Positions 45,001 through 58,222 of a stretch of 64,000 bases of DNA are shown one piece after another (positions within the stretch are counted from its first letter, which is position 1; every line of letters starts with the position of its first letter). The position numbers were made by a program, and so were the translations under genes. Where the stretch lies: assembly GCF_018139145.2 (NCBI RefSeq), contig NW_026114235.1, positions 806,001 through 870,000 of the forward strand, given 5' to 3'. The notes below the pieces were generated by a model. The model saw only the letters and a list, made by a program, of their open reading frames with translations, had not been told where the DNA came from and ran no database searches. The DNA comes from Gymnogyps californianus (lineage: Eukaryota > Chordata > Aves > Accipitriformes > Cathartidae).

Positions 45001-48000
45001 TGAACATAGTTAATCATACTAAAAGCCACTGGTGCTTAATTTGATTTACCAATATAAAATGCAAATGAGGTATTTAAGTGGAGTGGCAGACATAGTAGGG
45101 CCTCTTTCAAACCATCAAGTTAAATGCAAGCAGACAGCAAACTGACTGTGCAAAGAAAATTTTAGCATATTCGTTTGATTAGTGCTACAAAAATTTAATT
45201 AGGTTGGCTAATTACTTGACAAATTGCTCTACGCTAGACAAAAGGCAGAGCATGTTTTATTCCTGCAAAACCCCTGTGTGTATTTTAGCCCAAATGCTAT
45301 CTGCCAATTTGCAAAAGCATTATTAAATGAATGAAAGATGGTACAACAGTCTCCAACAACGGCAAATTGTATAATGCATATAATTAGACAAGGCACACAC
45401 CACTATATCCGTATGTCCATGATCCCTCATGTCTAAAAATATTTAATACAATATTTCTAGGAAAATACTGTCAAAACAGATTATTACAAGGCTATCAGTT
45501 CTTCATAAGAAGCAACATATAGAAAAAACTCATTAGTGGAATACACAGCTCATCCAAAGCAGAGCCTCTTCATCCAAATGAACTCTATCAAATGCGGTAA
45601 CAGGGATGCACTTTATCTGTACCTTGCTAAAAAGAAATAACATACACTGTTCAGTTAAGGGCTGTATCTCTATGTCTATTTATTGCTAAGCAATGCCAAG
45701 AACATTGGTTATGTGGGAAAGGAAAAAAGACAAACTTGGATGAATTTCACATTTTACAATTTTATTGGTGTAAATAGGCCACATAAGAAGAACACTGGGA
45801 CTTTAGTGTAGAAGAGCACATTTCTCTTCTTGTTTGTCTATTTGCATTCATATGCCATGAAAGCTGCCAATTTTTATTCATGAGACTGCATTTGTTTTTG
45901 CTGGCATTCAATGTAACTAATCAGCCTCTACTGACTCAAACATCATGATAATATAAATAGATACCCACTTTATCTACTCAAGTGGAAAAAATAAGTATCA
46001 TATTATATAAACATAATGCATTGCGATTGGCAATTAGATACTGCATTTAACTCAGGCTAAAACAATATCTTAGGAAGCCAAGGGATACATGAGATCTCTT
46101 TTAAAAATCATTGTACATGTGCATGTAGGCATAAAATATTTCTTCTTGCAATTAGCAATTCTCAACTTCTGTTCTATCATGCCAATATATTTTTAAATGT
46201 ACAGCCTTAGTGAGATGTCAAAAACCTTAAATCAAATATAATTTCATGTTACCTCAGCATAATTATTACTGTGTGTGATCAGGTTTGTTTCTAAAATATT
46301 GTATGTTAAAACAAATTTCAGTTCCTTAGCAGTTTGTCTGAATAATTGCTAAGCTCACATTAAATAAGAGGCTACACAGGCTTCCTGATGATTTTTAAAG
46401 GAAAGTAGCCAAACTTGGTATTTCAGTCTTTGTTTATGTCCTGATACTTCAAAATTCCTGATTTTCAGAGGATGATGCTCATTACTGCACTTATGCCTCC
46501 TGTGACAAAAAATTGAAAGAGCTGAAACCCCTTTTCACTTCAAAAAATCTTGTTTATACTGAAATAGTCCAGGAAGAAGACAATAATAGTTGTTAGGTTT
46601 CAAAACTAGTCAGATGAGGAAGGATAGACACAAATGCAGTCAGCTGCACTGCTACAGTCCTCTTCCACAGAAGCATAGGAAAAGCAGTGCATAGGACTAG
46701 GCTCAGAAAGAGAGCTCCAGCATAAAAGCAACTAGCTCTGACATGTCCTACCATTCATCAGTCATCAGCATTGAGGTAGATGTTAATATTACCTGTACAT
46801 CAAGTGAAAGATGCCACAAATTAATTATTTAAGACTAGGATTTATAAAAATAGTAAATATAAAGGGGAGAAGAGAGGCTTATGTTCAATCCTGTTCTGTC
46901 ACGTCCACTGTAGGTATGAAAAACTCTTCGGTGAAGCAAGTTTTCTGTGAGAAGTTTCAATAAAATGGAATTTTGTAATGAAAAGACTAGACTGAAAAAT
47001 CACCATTTTTTGGGGAAAAATATCTAACCAGCTCTAGAAAGCAGAGATTTTCATTATTCTTTTATTTTGGCCTTGAGCATGCTATGGCCACTACACATGC
47101 ATGGAAGTGGGAAGAAGGGAACATCTTAAGACTAACTACAAGAGAAGAATTGTGGTTTCTCAGGGAGCTCTGACCTGACACCAGTGTGGTAAGGAACATG
47201 AGGAAAATAAATTATCTAATTGTTTTTTCCTCCATGATTTGTGAGAAGCAAGGAGCAATTGTGTTTAGAAACATTTCAAATAACTATGCAGGAAAGAATA
47301 ACTATATATAGAATAACTATATAGGGAAGCCAGCAGGGTACAGAAAAATGTTATTAGAACGCATGCTGGAGGCTATAGCTCTTCCTACAGCCAGTGTAGA
47401 CCAGAGTATCTTAAGGAACTTATTGATATAGCATAACAATTCTCAACCTTTTCAGAGAAATTTTTTTTCATCATAATTTCGGTCCCTCTCCCCACAGGTG
47501 CACATACTCATAGTCTCCAGCCAGCCCCAAACCTCTAAATTTCAAACCTTTCCGCTTCCATAAAGTGCAACAATTTGTCCTCCCAGCTCCTTTCTACACC
47601 CAAAAGTCCCTGCTTTCTCTTACTGTCCTGATGACTTTTTGACCTAGCCATGTACACTGAATTGGTGTAAATGAAGCATCTTTCCTGTAGAGGAGCTTCT
47701 ATGAGAGAAATAGGGAGAGGAGGCAGAAAAATGACAGGAATAGCACCTGTATGAGGGAACAGAGGTTAGAAGGGATTTGTGGGGCCTGGTCTCACATCTG
47801 AGGATACATGTGCCAGCCAGTGGGACCTGTGCAATGCCCTTGAGATGCCCTGGACAGGGCCACCAAAGTCCCCCAGAAAGCAGCCTCTGGAGCTGGCAGC
47901 AGAGGCAGCACGGGCAGGGCTGTGTACAAGGAAAGCTTTCATTTTTATCTTTTTGCTTTGGGTCTTACTAGCTGGGGATATGCTCAGAGCAGTGCTTATC

Positions 48001-48980
48001 CTAAAATTACAAATGTGCCAGTACAAAATAAAACTGGCAAGTACAGAGTTTCCTGTCTGCTTGATTTACTTATCATCTCCACCTTTCTCTGTGAAACAGA
48101 GGAACAAACAAACAAGAAAATAAGAAGCCTAAATGTTTGAAAAGACATTTGCTGCAGCAGAAGGGAACATAAAAGATAACAGGCAGTTTTCCTATTCTGA
48201 AAAAAGAAACACTTCTTAAACAAAGTTGCAGAAATAGGAATCCAATTATTACTTAGATGAGACAATTAGAAGCTGGACCTTGCTCAAGACAAAATAGCTA
48301 TTAATTTTTGTTACTGTTTGATTTTGTAAAATAATATTTGAAACAATTTGCAATTGTTAGGGAGACACACAGCCCTGGAACTGACACTAATGAGATATTA
48401 ACAAAAGCTTTGGAAACGACATAGTTGCTACATGAATTTATGCCTTACAGTTGTTTTAAAACACTATCAATTTATCAAAGGACTATCTTTTTAAAAATTG
48501 TTACATCACTGGATTATTTACAATTTATCCTTCGTTATAAGAAAAAGCTGTTAGACTTGGTTTGGACGTGTTCTTAGTTTCACGTAGTCATTTACCTTTT
48601 TTTACATGTTTTTTGTTTTATATTCTCTCCTCAGTATTGGCTCCTTGTCTTGGAGACAAGACACTGGACTAAGCTGGTATGCCATTTCATTCTTGTGTAT
48701 ATAGCAGGGCAATAAGACTTAGGTAAAAAGGTTGAAAAAAACCCATTTTGTTTCCTGTAGGTCCTGCTCTTTTATGGATATGTTACTTTAGCTTTGGTGG
48801 AATGTCACTGTTATGCTATGCATAGTTAAGACTTACATCCTAAAATTAAATTTTTGCTATAGGTTTCTGGAATCAAATTCTGGGTGACTACATGACATGA
48901 AACAGACTCCTTAGCTTTTCAAAGAAAAAATTCTTAGTTTCATTTATTTTCATTAAGGTTCACCCAAATTAGTATTTTAA
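42066..48980. other. Long gene-free AT-rich stretch with a homeodomain-site-rich part
   Basis: No gene or element was recognised in 6.9 kb. Between 44890 and 45390 there are four TAATTA cores (44895, 45196, 45209, 45381) and an octamer ATGCAAAT (45059-45066). This composition is seen in some conserved developmental enhancers but is not proof of one. Small direct repeats occur at 42550-42590 (ATAAATCAGAATA) and 44980-45005 (CCCCATCTGAACA), and a TATATG run at 44050-44075. A GC-richer patch with overlapping chance frames lies at 47770-47970. Confidence 0.4.
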
Positions 48981-49799
48981 TGTATTGGGTTTGCATGGCA
49001 AGGTTTTGGTAGCGGGGGGCTACAGGGGTGGCTTCTGTGAGAAGCTGCTAGAAGCTTCCCCCATGTCCGATAAAGTTAATGCCAGCGGGTTCCAAGACGG
49101 ACCCGCCGCTAGCCAAGGCCGAGCCAATCAGCAACAGTGGTAGCGCCTCTGTGAAAACATATTTAAGAAAGGGAAAAGAAGTTACAGGGGAGTAGCAGTT
49201 GCAGCCAGAGAGAGAGGAGTGAGAATATGTGAGAGGAACAACTCTGCAGACACCAAGGTCAGGGAAGAAGGAGGGGGAGGAGGTGCTCCAGGCACCGGAG
49301 CAGAGAGATTCCCCTGCAGCCCGTGGTGAAGACCATGGTGAGGCAGGCTGTCCCCCTGCAGCCCATGGAGGTCCACGGTGGAGCAGATATCCACCTGCAG
49401 CCCGTGGAGGACCCCACGCTGGAGCAGGTGGATGCACCCGAAGGAGGCTGTGACCCCATGGGAAGCCTGTGCTGGAGCAAGTTCCTGGCAGGATCTCTGG
49501 ACCCATGGAGAGAGGAGCCCATGCTGGAGCAGGTTTGCTGGCAGGACTTGTGACCCCGCGGGGGACCCACGCTGGAGCAGTCTGTTCCTGAAGGACTGCA
49601 CCCCGTGGGAGGAACCCATGCTGGAACAGTTCATGAAGAACTGTAGCCCATGGGAAGGACTCACGTTGGAGAAGTTCGTGAAGGACTGTCTCCCGTGGGA
49701 GGGACCCCACGCTGGAGCAGGGGAAGAGTGTGAGTCCTCCTCCCCCTGAGGAGGAAGGAGCGGCAGAAACAACGTGTGATGAACTGACCACAACCCCCA
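48981..49799 (+). repeat. LTR fragment, family B, copy B3 (3' truncated)
   Basis: It starts TGTATTGGGTTTGC and matches B1 closely through the internal 45-51 bp repeat array (49377-49722). It stops at GACCACAACCCCCA where B1, B2 and B4 go on to a polyadenylation signal and U5. The 3' third is therefore missing, and no matching target duplication is visible. Antisense to the LTR there is an open frame of 274 codons (49872 to 49048, running past the LTR at its N-terminal end). Confidence 0.87.
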
Positions 49800-52504
49800 G
49801 ATAAAAGGTGATATCTGGGAAAGTAAAGTGTACTAGTATGGTGATTATTCTTAAATGAGTAAAGTTCCTCAATCTTGACTCACTTTTTCAGTCCCTTCTG
49901 TTTCTGCTCTTTTCTGACACTTGTGGCTTGCATATTATTTTTTCCTTACTGACTTAAGTATTTACATATAAATAATGGTGTTTAATCTTGAAAAGCAATT
50001 TCAGCACACTGAATTCACAGCAGCAAAATCTGGTTCTAGACACACTTGCGTTACCTCTCTAAATGACTTAAAACATTTGGAAAGGGCTATGCTAACAAAG
50101 GACCACCTGTACTGAGAATCTGAAGGGAAACACAGCAAAGTTTAATGCTATCATCATAAATAGCATACTCTAATCAGTCTCTCCTTTCATGTGAATTTGA
50201 AAATCCTTCTTCCCTAGAAGTACTTGCTAAAGACAATTATGCAAGAGCAAAACCACACAGTGCTACTGCTGAAAATTGCTAATAGATTCTGAAGTGTTTC
50301 AAACAAGGATATATTAGATTGCCTGTGTACTTGTAAATTATAATAACAGAGGACAGCAGGCTGATGAGAATAAACAAAAAGCTTCCTGAGCAATGCACCT
50401 AATAAAACACAGTCATAAGTTAATTTTTCAATGATGGTCTGCAGTTTATGCTTATGCCTGAGAAAATGCCTGCTTTCTTTTATTTCTCAATATTCCCTGA
50501 AGTATTAGTTACAGACTAGTGTAAAAAATTCAGAGTTTTTCATGATAATAGGAGGATTTCATTTCAACTCCTGAATGTATTTTAGCTGTTTGAATGAATA
50601 TTTATGATGTTTGGAGTGACCATTTGCCCACCTTTGTAACAACAAAGAATTCTACTTTACATGTGAACAAAAGTGGATTGTATTCCATGAAATGCTCTGG
50701 TTTTACATTTTGTACACTGTGATAGCAGGCAGAAGCATGTGAACAAGCTCTGAACATTAAATTATGAGCCACAGTTTGTTCTCCCTTCACATTAGCACAG
50801 ATCTGAGTAACTTTGATGAATACAATATATTTATTCTTGGTTCAAGTTAATGCAACTGAAAACAAAACTTTGGCTTAATACAACTATTTTTCTAACTACA
50901 GGGTTGATATTGTATAACTTGGGCACATAATTTCAATGTGTATGTTGTAGATGATGCAGCAAACACAGGTGACTTGCTTTCCCTTGTAGGAACTGATTGA
51001 GTCCTTGGAAACCTTGCATGTACTTGTCTATGATAAGCCTAATCTTCATACATACTATCTATTTATCACTAATTATTAGTAATAATTAGAAAGTATTACT
51101 AATACTTTCATTAAAACCTTGTTTCTCTCCAAACCAAGACAAAGTTTCTGGAGTGAACATGCCACACCACAACCATACATGTCAGTGAGGACATGCAATC
51201 TAGTTCTCCATGACAGACTCATTTCAAAGTACTGATGATTCTGCCTGTCTTATGTGCAGGGATTTAATAGTAATTGCTGGTAGCTCCAAATCAAACTCTT
51301 TAGCTTATTTTAACCTCAGATCAAAAGTCATTATTCTGGTTATGTTTCCCAACTTGGCCTTCTCAGTCTGATTGCATTTTAACCATCTGCAAGGCTGCCA
51401 TGGAAAAGAAAGCTTTTTTTTTCTTTTCTGTTCTTATCACAATATTTCATGTTAGAGGACACACAGGATAGAGAGAAAAGCTGAAGTTTCCCAACTTTTA
51501 TTAAGTTTATGACTGAATTCAAGATCAGATTTTTAAAAAAGAATGTTGATACCTTGGCTTAAAAGCAATGCAGACATTCAGGTCCAGCACTGGATCACTA
51601 ACGATCCCTGCAGTTTGGGTCCTAATCATGGGGACGGCCAAGCTCTATAGATGCCTGAGGCTTCTAGAACCCACAAAGTTCTGCTTCTGCACATGTCCAA
51701 ATATCTGAGTTACGACAGTGCTGAGGAGCCAAGAGAAAGAGCTAAAGTGATATTTATCTACTTGAAATCCTGAATAATTTATTGGAAATGTATTCAGAGT
51801 GCCAAATTACTATGAGACATAAGAGTGTTGTTTTGTGTTTTGAATGAACACACCAGATGTGTGATGTGTGCAAGGTACTGAAGTGCATGAAAGACGATAA
51901 GTGATATAAGTATTATTTGAAAAATTGTTGAGCATGTCTTAAAGAAGGTATGTGCATGTGTGTGCGTGAGTGTATGTGTGTTTTCTGCCAAAATAAGAAG
52001 GTGATGGATTTGAAATTTAACAATACGGTACATTAGTGTGATGTTTGTTATTTTTTTTCCTTGAAGATGCTCAGAAGACTGAGGAACTCTTACATTTTCT
52101 TTCATCTATTAGAAGATGATGGATGTAAAACTGCAAAACAGGGATGCAGTGAAACAAACTGAAAATAAAAATTGTTTTTGTGCGAGCACAGTTTAGTCAC
52201 TGACAGAGTTAAACCAAAGACATGGTCAGGAGACAATGGTGAGGATCAGAAGAGTCATCTGCCTGTAAAACTGAGAAGGGAATTGTGGTAGAATAAGGAA
52301 AATAATAGCATTCATGGACTATTCGGTGTGTTGCTTTGCTTCCTTGCACAGTTTTTACTCTTTTCTTCCTTCCACTTCTTTTCCCTGACTTAATGATCAG
52401 CTTAAACAGGGAAGTGGTACGATGTACAGAGGAAAGCAGAGAGGTCCATACCCTGCATATCGTACTGCCTGCTGGTGATAGCAGTGTCTTGGGAAGTAGG
52501 AGGC
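49800..52504. other. Gene-free stretch between LTRs B3 and B4
   Basis: AT-rich, no supported gene. An imperfect TG-rich run lies at 51948-51982. Open frames at 51794-52105 and 52209-52595 show no resemblance to known families, and the latter overlaps LTR B4. Confidence 0.4.
51948..51982. repeat. Imperfect (TG)n / TATG microsatellite
   Basis: About 35 bases alternating T and G with A and C interruptions (GTGCATGTGTGTGCGTGAG). Confidence 0.75.
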
Positions 52505-53243
52505 TGTATGGGGTGGCTGTGGCAAGGTGTTGGCAGCAGGGGGCTGCAGGGGTGGCCTCTGTGAGAAGACGTCGGAGCTGTCCCATGCTGGACACAGATG
52601 GTTCCAGCTGGCTCCAAAGGACCCACCACAGGACACAGTTGAGCCCGTCAGCTACGTATGTGGTGCCTCTGAGAAAACGTATTTAAGAAAGGGCAAAAAC
52701 AGCAGACAGGCAGAGGAGTGAGGAAAAAAAGGTGAGAAACAACCCTGAGAACAGTAAAGTCAGTGATGAAGGAGGGGGAGGTGGTGCTCCAGGCACCAGA
52801 GCAGATAGTCCCCTGCAGCCTGTGGAGACACCACGCTGGAGCAGGGGAAAAGTGTGAGGAGGAAGGAGCAGCAGAGAGGAGCTGTTATGGACTAACTGCA
52901 ACCCCCATTCCCCATCCCCCTGTGCCGCTTGTGGGGAGGAGGTAGAGGAGTCAGGAACGAAGGAGCGAAGTTAAGCCTGCGAAGAGGGGTGGGGAGAAGG
53001 TGTTTTTTAAATTTTTGTCTTTGTTTCTCACCATCCGGATCTATTTTAAACGGCAATAAATGAAATTCATTTTCCCCAAGTTGAGTCTGTTTTGCCTGTG
53101 ACGGTAATTGGTAAGTGATCTCCCTGTCTTTATCTCAACCCACGAGCTTTTTAATCTTATTTTCTCCCCCGCTCTGTTGAGGAGGGGCAGTGAGAGAGTG
53201 GCTGGGTGGGCATTTGGCCATGAGCCAAGGTTAACCCACCACA
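52505..53243 (+). repeat. Solo LTR, family B, copy B4 (739 bp, repeat-poor)
   Basis: It starts TGTATGGGGTGG and ends AACCCACCACA. Flanks GAGGC (52500-52504) and GAGGT (53244-53248) are a 5-bp duplication with one difference. It aligns with both ends of B1 but retains only about one internal repeat unit (CACCACGCTGGAGCAGGGGA), which explains its shorter length. The polyadenylation signal AATAAA is at 53055-53060. It is more diverged from B1 and B3 than they are from each other. Confidence 0.86.
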
Positions 53244-53248
53244 GAGGT

Positions 53249-55982
53249 ACAAGTGTAAACCTACTGAGGCTGATGGGGTCCTGTAACCAAGTAGCACTGC
53301 TCCTGGTTGAGTACAAAACTGTTACATGGAAAGTAAACTATAGCATATTTAATTGAAGCCATTAAAACGAGTGAGTTCAGCAAAAGGTCTGAACATCACG
53401 CTTTTGGTTGGAGTTGGTCAACTCAGCAAACAAATGCTCTGTAGCAAATCTTAAGCCCTGCAAAAAATATGTGTATCTGTAAAGATAAATTCATAATTTA
53501 CCCAAATTTAGGCTTCTGCATTCCACTTATATGGCACATATATGGTGTGCTGAATGTCTGCCCTCCAACACTGCACGTTCCCTACTGCCCTGAAAATGTT
53601 GATTAAAAGAGTGCTGCACTGGGGCAAGCAGGGTAGAGGGCATACAGGAATAGCTGCAGCTCCCCAGTGGTCTCAGGCACACTGCCGAGCCTCCTGTGGG
53701 CTGTAGCTCTGGCTGTCACCCTCCCCTGCCCTCTCCCACCTGCAGTGCTGCTATGGGTAGCTCTGCTGCCTTTACTCCGGAGTCTGTTGCACAGGTAACT
53801 GGCATTGGGCAGTGAAATGGTTTGTTATGTGTTTTATTCCACTCTAGCTAAATCCCTAATCTGGCTTTCTCAGGAATGGACTGGAAGTAACCGAGTGTCT
53901 GAACTACCTTGTGATTTTGTGCTGTAAGAAACCTGGGCAAGTGCCAGACATTTTACTGTTCATCCCATGCTTTGCTTTCTTGGGGGATAGCAGAGCTGGG
54001 GACTGTTCCCTGAAGACCTGATGCATCTGACACAATAAAAAAGTCTTTTCCTGTCTTTCCTTCCCTCCCAGTGAAAGATCACTTCATGTTAAGTGACGCC
54101 TTACTATTAAAAATGCTAATTGATACATGCTAGATTCTGTAATTAAAACAGAAAATTGAAAAATAATGTCCTGAGGGCTTTTTTTAGTTGAAAAGAAATA
54201 GCTGAGATATAGCTGGAGAAGAGGCAAAAAAGGTTAGGTTGGCCTTATCCAGCTGTTTAAGTGATTCTTGATGATTAGTGACTACAGGCCTCTGCCTATT
54301 AAATTATAGTTTGAAATTTAATAGAAGAAAATCTATATGAAGTGACTTTTCTATTGTAACTACACACATTGCATAAAGATGCAGTAAAGCTTTGTTCACT
54401 TCACGTGTACTCTAAGTGAAAGTATCTTATGCATAATAGTGACATTCAGCGTGAGTGGTGTAATTCTACCCAAGACCATTTGAGGACCCCAAAGGTACGA
54501 ATTGCACCTTTGACACTGTAGTCTTGTAATTTCTGAACTACTAATGAATGGCTGAACCTACTTCAAAAATGCTATTTATATATTAGAGCACTGAGGCTAA
54601 TTTCATGTGCAGCTGGCTGAAAAGTGTTTTGGCTGTGAAATCATTATGGGACTACCCAAAAGATACTGGACTGACAGCTACTGAAATGAGCAGAAATGAA
54701 GTTCCACCTAACTATTCATCATCAAGGAGAGACTGAAAACACCTGGCTGATCAAACATAAATTAGTAATTATTTTACATGCCAATGTTTATTCTAGCGAT
54801 TATGGACACTCCTGTTGTGCTTTCATAAAGAAAAGAAGCCATTTTAAGTAGGAAATTCATAGCCACTTGCAGTTGCATATGGTGCTGGATATGGTTCCTA
54901 GTCTGGAGTGAGAAAAAAAAGGTCTTGTTCTGGTAAAAAAGGTCGTGGTTTTCTTTCTGAGCTGCAGGGACAAAGGTATTACCAGAGACAACAGGAGTCA
55001 GCTCCACTTTCCCTGGAGCAGCAGGGATCTCTGGTCAGATGTATGCTCTTGAAGGAGATATGACATATGTCCATAAGTCATATGTGGACACATGTTTCTG
55101 CAAGTACAAAAACACTGGTTCAGTTGCAGCTGTTGGGTGTTTAGCACTTCAGAAAATCAGGCAACTTATTTTGCTGCTCAACTGAGACTTTTAAAACCTA
55201 AATTTTGTCACTCATTTATTCATCATTCCATTCTTGAGTCTGATCAGAGTGATCAAGCAGACAAGGCTTTTACACACCAATGTACAAGTAAATTCAGAAA
55301 CATAATTTGGATCCCTTATGTAAATATTTCCTTCTGAGAGGCAGATTCCTGCATTATTCTATGCTCTCTGTGATATGATGGATGAGAGACTCCCACACTG
55401 AATCACAATGGCTGGAAGAAACAGAACAAATTTCTCATGGGAGAGATAGTCTACCTAAAAGTCAAACCTGGGGAAATAGCCTAACTCTAACTTCTCTGAT
55501 ATCCGATGAGATCAGGTTATAGTTGAATTAATTGAAAAATGAGTATTTCTACTTTGGTGAACTGAAAGGTATTGAAGTGGCTTGTTCCACCTCACATACA
55601 AACAACATCTTTTTTAGTAGCTTTACCAAAAATACTATTTCTTTGTGGAAATTTTCCATTGTGGAGAAAATGCATTTTCCACTGAAGCAGAAACTGGAAA
55701 TATACCAGAAACTATTTTCCAACTGAAAAACAAGTATCTGCATATACTTTTTCTAACTCTGTATCATATCCAATGTTCACACACAGAGGTCTTGAAATTG
55801 TTCACAAACACTATTGACCTCTGAACCCTATATTTCTTCTGATGACACATGCAGTCTCCCTATACAATTGCTAGGGAAAGTCAGATACCTTTGTGAGATG
55901 ATTTTGATTTTAGGTGAGTTAAGTTGCTCTTGAGTTAACTATCTCTTTCCATTGACTCCAAAGGACTTACACCCTTGTGTAA
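53249..55982. other. Gene-free stretch between LTRs B4 and A4
   Basis: No supported features. A GC-richer patch at about 53560-53830 has no recognisable coding content. Confidence 0.4.
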
Positions 55983-55987
55983 GGCAT

Positions 55988-56572
55988 TGTCGTGGTTTAA
56001 CCCCAGCCGGCAACTAAGCACCACGCAGCTGCTCGCCCACTGCCCCCCCACCCCTGGGATGGGGAAGAGAATCAGGAAAAAAAAACTCATGAGTTGAGAT
56101 AAAGACAGTTTAATAGGACAGAAAGGAATGAAAAACAATGATAATGATAATAATAATAATATGACAATAGCAATACTAAAAGAATTAAACTATACAAAGC
56201 AAGTGGTGCACAATGCAATTGCTCACCACTCGTTGACCGATGCCCAGTTAGTTCCCGAGCCGCGATCCCCCCTCCCAGTTAACTCCCCCCAGTTTATATA
56301 CTGGGCATGATGTCATATGGTATGGAATAGCTCTTTGGCCAGTTTGGGTCAGCTGTCCTGGCGGTGTCCCCTCCCAGCTTCTTGTGCCCCTCCAGCCTTC
56401 TTGCTGGCTGGGCACGAGAAGCTGAAAAATCCTTGACTTAGTATAAACACTACTTAGCAACAACTGAAACCATCAGTGTGTTATCAACATTCTTTTCCTA
56501 CTAAATCCAAAACACAGCACTATACCAGCTACTAGGAAGAAAATTAACTCTGTCCTAGCCGAAACCAGGACA
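55988..56572 (-). repeat. Solo LTR, family A, copy A4 (minus strand)
   Basis: On the minus strand it starts TGTCCTGGTTTCGGC and ends AACCACGACA, flanked by a perfect duplication GGCAT (55983-55987 and 56573-56577). The TATA box is at 56293-56300 on the minus strand. It is very similar to A2 and A3. Confidence 0.94.
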
Positions 56573-56577
56573 GGCAT

Positions 56578-57613
56578 TCAAAATTAGTTGGGTTAAAACC
56601 ACATCAACACCCCATTAGTTTATCCCCATTTGTTCACTTCTCTAACTCAGAAAAAGAATAAATGCTTCCATGTCTAACCGTTAGCTTATTTTGAAGACAT
56701 ACAACTCATCCTGATTCAGAGGATTCATACTATCAGGATTTCAAAATTTCTAGTACAGAAAGTTTGTGATTTCATAGTTTTCTTTCATAGTGCTGAGAAT
56801 TAGAATGACCTTTACATATATTTAAATTCCCATAGAAATGTTTAGAGAATTTTCTAAAAACTGATTGACCAAATATTTAGATGATGTGACAGACTGACTT
56901 TTAATGGTGAATACTTTCAAAGTGTCTCTGCACTTTTAAAGAGCTTTATTAAAAGTATGTCTTCATCCAAAAACCCCTATTTTAAAAAAATATTGTTGAA
57001 TAAGTTCCTTTTTTCTCCTGACAATTATTTTTCTGGGGGGCTACAGGGCTGAAAAAATCTCTGACAGGAGCAGTATTTTCTTTGTTGAGATAATCCTAAT
57101 AGATGAATTTATTTGGCCATGAAGGTTGTTCTTGTTAGAACACTTTGAAAGCATAAGTAGAGGAAAGAATGCTCAAAAGAGCCTGAAATTTGATTAACAT
57201 CTTTAGAAAAAAGAAACAAATGAAAATGTGACTATTGTCTTTATCTTCACTGTTATTGTATGTGGTATCCTTCTATAATCTTTACTTGTAATGATACTTA
57301 GTAGCTGCTTTTGAGATATTAATGGAAATTGTCACAGGCAAGGGAGATATTAATGCATCTAATGAAGCAAAGTAGGACTAAAAGGAAAAAAAGAACAATA
57401 AGTAAAATCTGAACAAATAAAAGAATTTAACTTCTTTCTGAAATTTAACCAATACATGGTTAATTGTCATAAAATCAAAATAAGTGAATGCAGTTACTAT
57501 TCAGCATATTAGTGCATTCTTCATGAAAGCTTGCACAGCAGTTACAGTATATAGATTTTGGAAGTAAGAATTTAATTATATCTGATTTATCAGCCCTTAG
57601 CACATCAATATAA
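56578..57613. other. Gene-free AT-rich stretch
   Basis: Nothing recognised. Confidence 0.4.
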
Positions 57614-57618
57614 CAATA

Positions 57619-58217
57619 CGTGCTGGTTTTGGCTGGGATACAGTTAATTTTCTTCATAGTAGCTAGTATGGGGCTATGTTTTGGATCTGTGCTGGAAACA
57701 GTGTTGATAACACAGGGATGTTTTCGTGATTGCTGAGCAGTGCTTACACAGAGTCAAGGCCTTTTCTGCTTCTCACACCACCCCGCCAGCGAGGAGGCTG
57801 GGGGTGCACAAGAAGTTGGGAGGGGACACAGCTGGGACAGCTGACCCCAACTGACCAAAGGGGTATTCCATACCATATGACGTCATGCTCAGCATATAAA
57901 GCTGGGGGAAGAAGAAGGAAGGGGGGGGACACATTCAGAGTGATGGCGTTTGTCTTCCCAAGTAACCGTTACACGTGATGGAGCCCTGCTTTCCTGGAGA
58001 TGGCTGAACACCTGCCTGCCCATGGGAAGTGGTGAATGAATTCCTTGTTTTGCTTTGCTTGTGTGCATGGCTTTTGCTTTCCCTATTAAACTGTCTTTAT
58101 CTCAACCCATGAGTTTTCTCACTTTTACCCTTCCGATTCTCTCCCCCATCCCACTGTGGGGGGAGTAAGCGAGCGGCTGTGTGGTGCTTAGTTGCCAGCT
58201 GGGGTTAAACCACGACA
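57619..58217 (+). repeat. Solo LTR, family A, copy A5, with an intact CRE
   Basis: It is flanked by a perfect duplication CAATA (57614-57618 and 58218-58222), which fixes the start at CGTGCTGG, a decayed form of TGTCCTGG. It ends AACCACGACA. The copy has ATATAAA at 57894-57900 and a full palindromic cAMP-response element TGACGTCA at 57878-57885, where the other copies read TGACATCA or a related variant. It is more diverged than A2-A4. Confidence 0.92.
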
Positions 58218-58222
58218 CAATA

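Noticed and set aside
47766..48265. Overlapping open frames on both strands at a GC-richer patch
   Set aside because: Several frames are open at once on both strands, with no protein family resemblance.
52209..52721. Open frames of 60-128 codons on both strands across the start of LTR B4
   Set aside because: They cross the boundary between flank and LTR and oppose one another, so they are chance frames.
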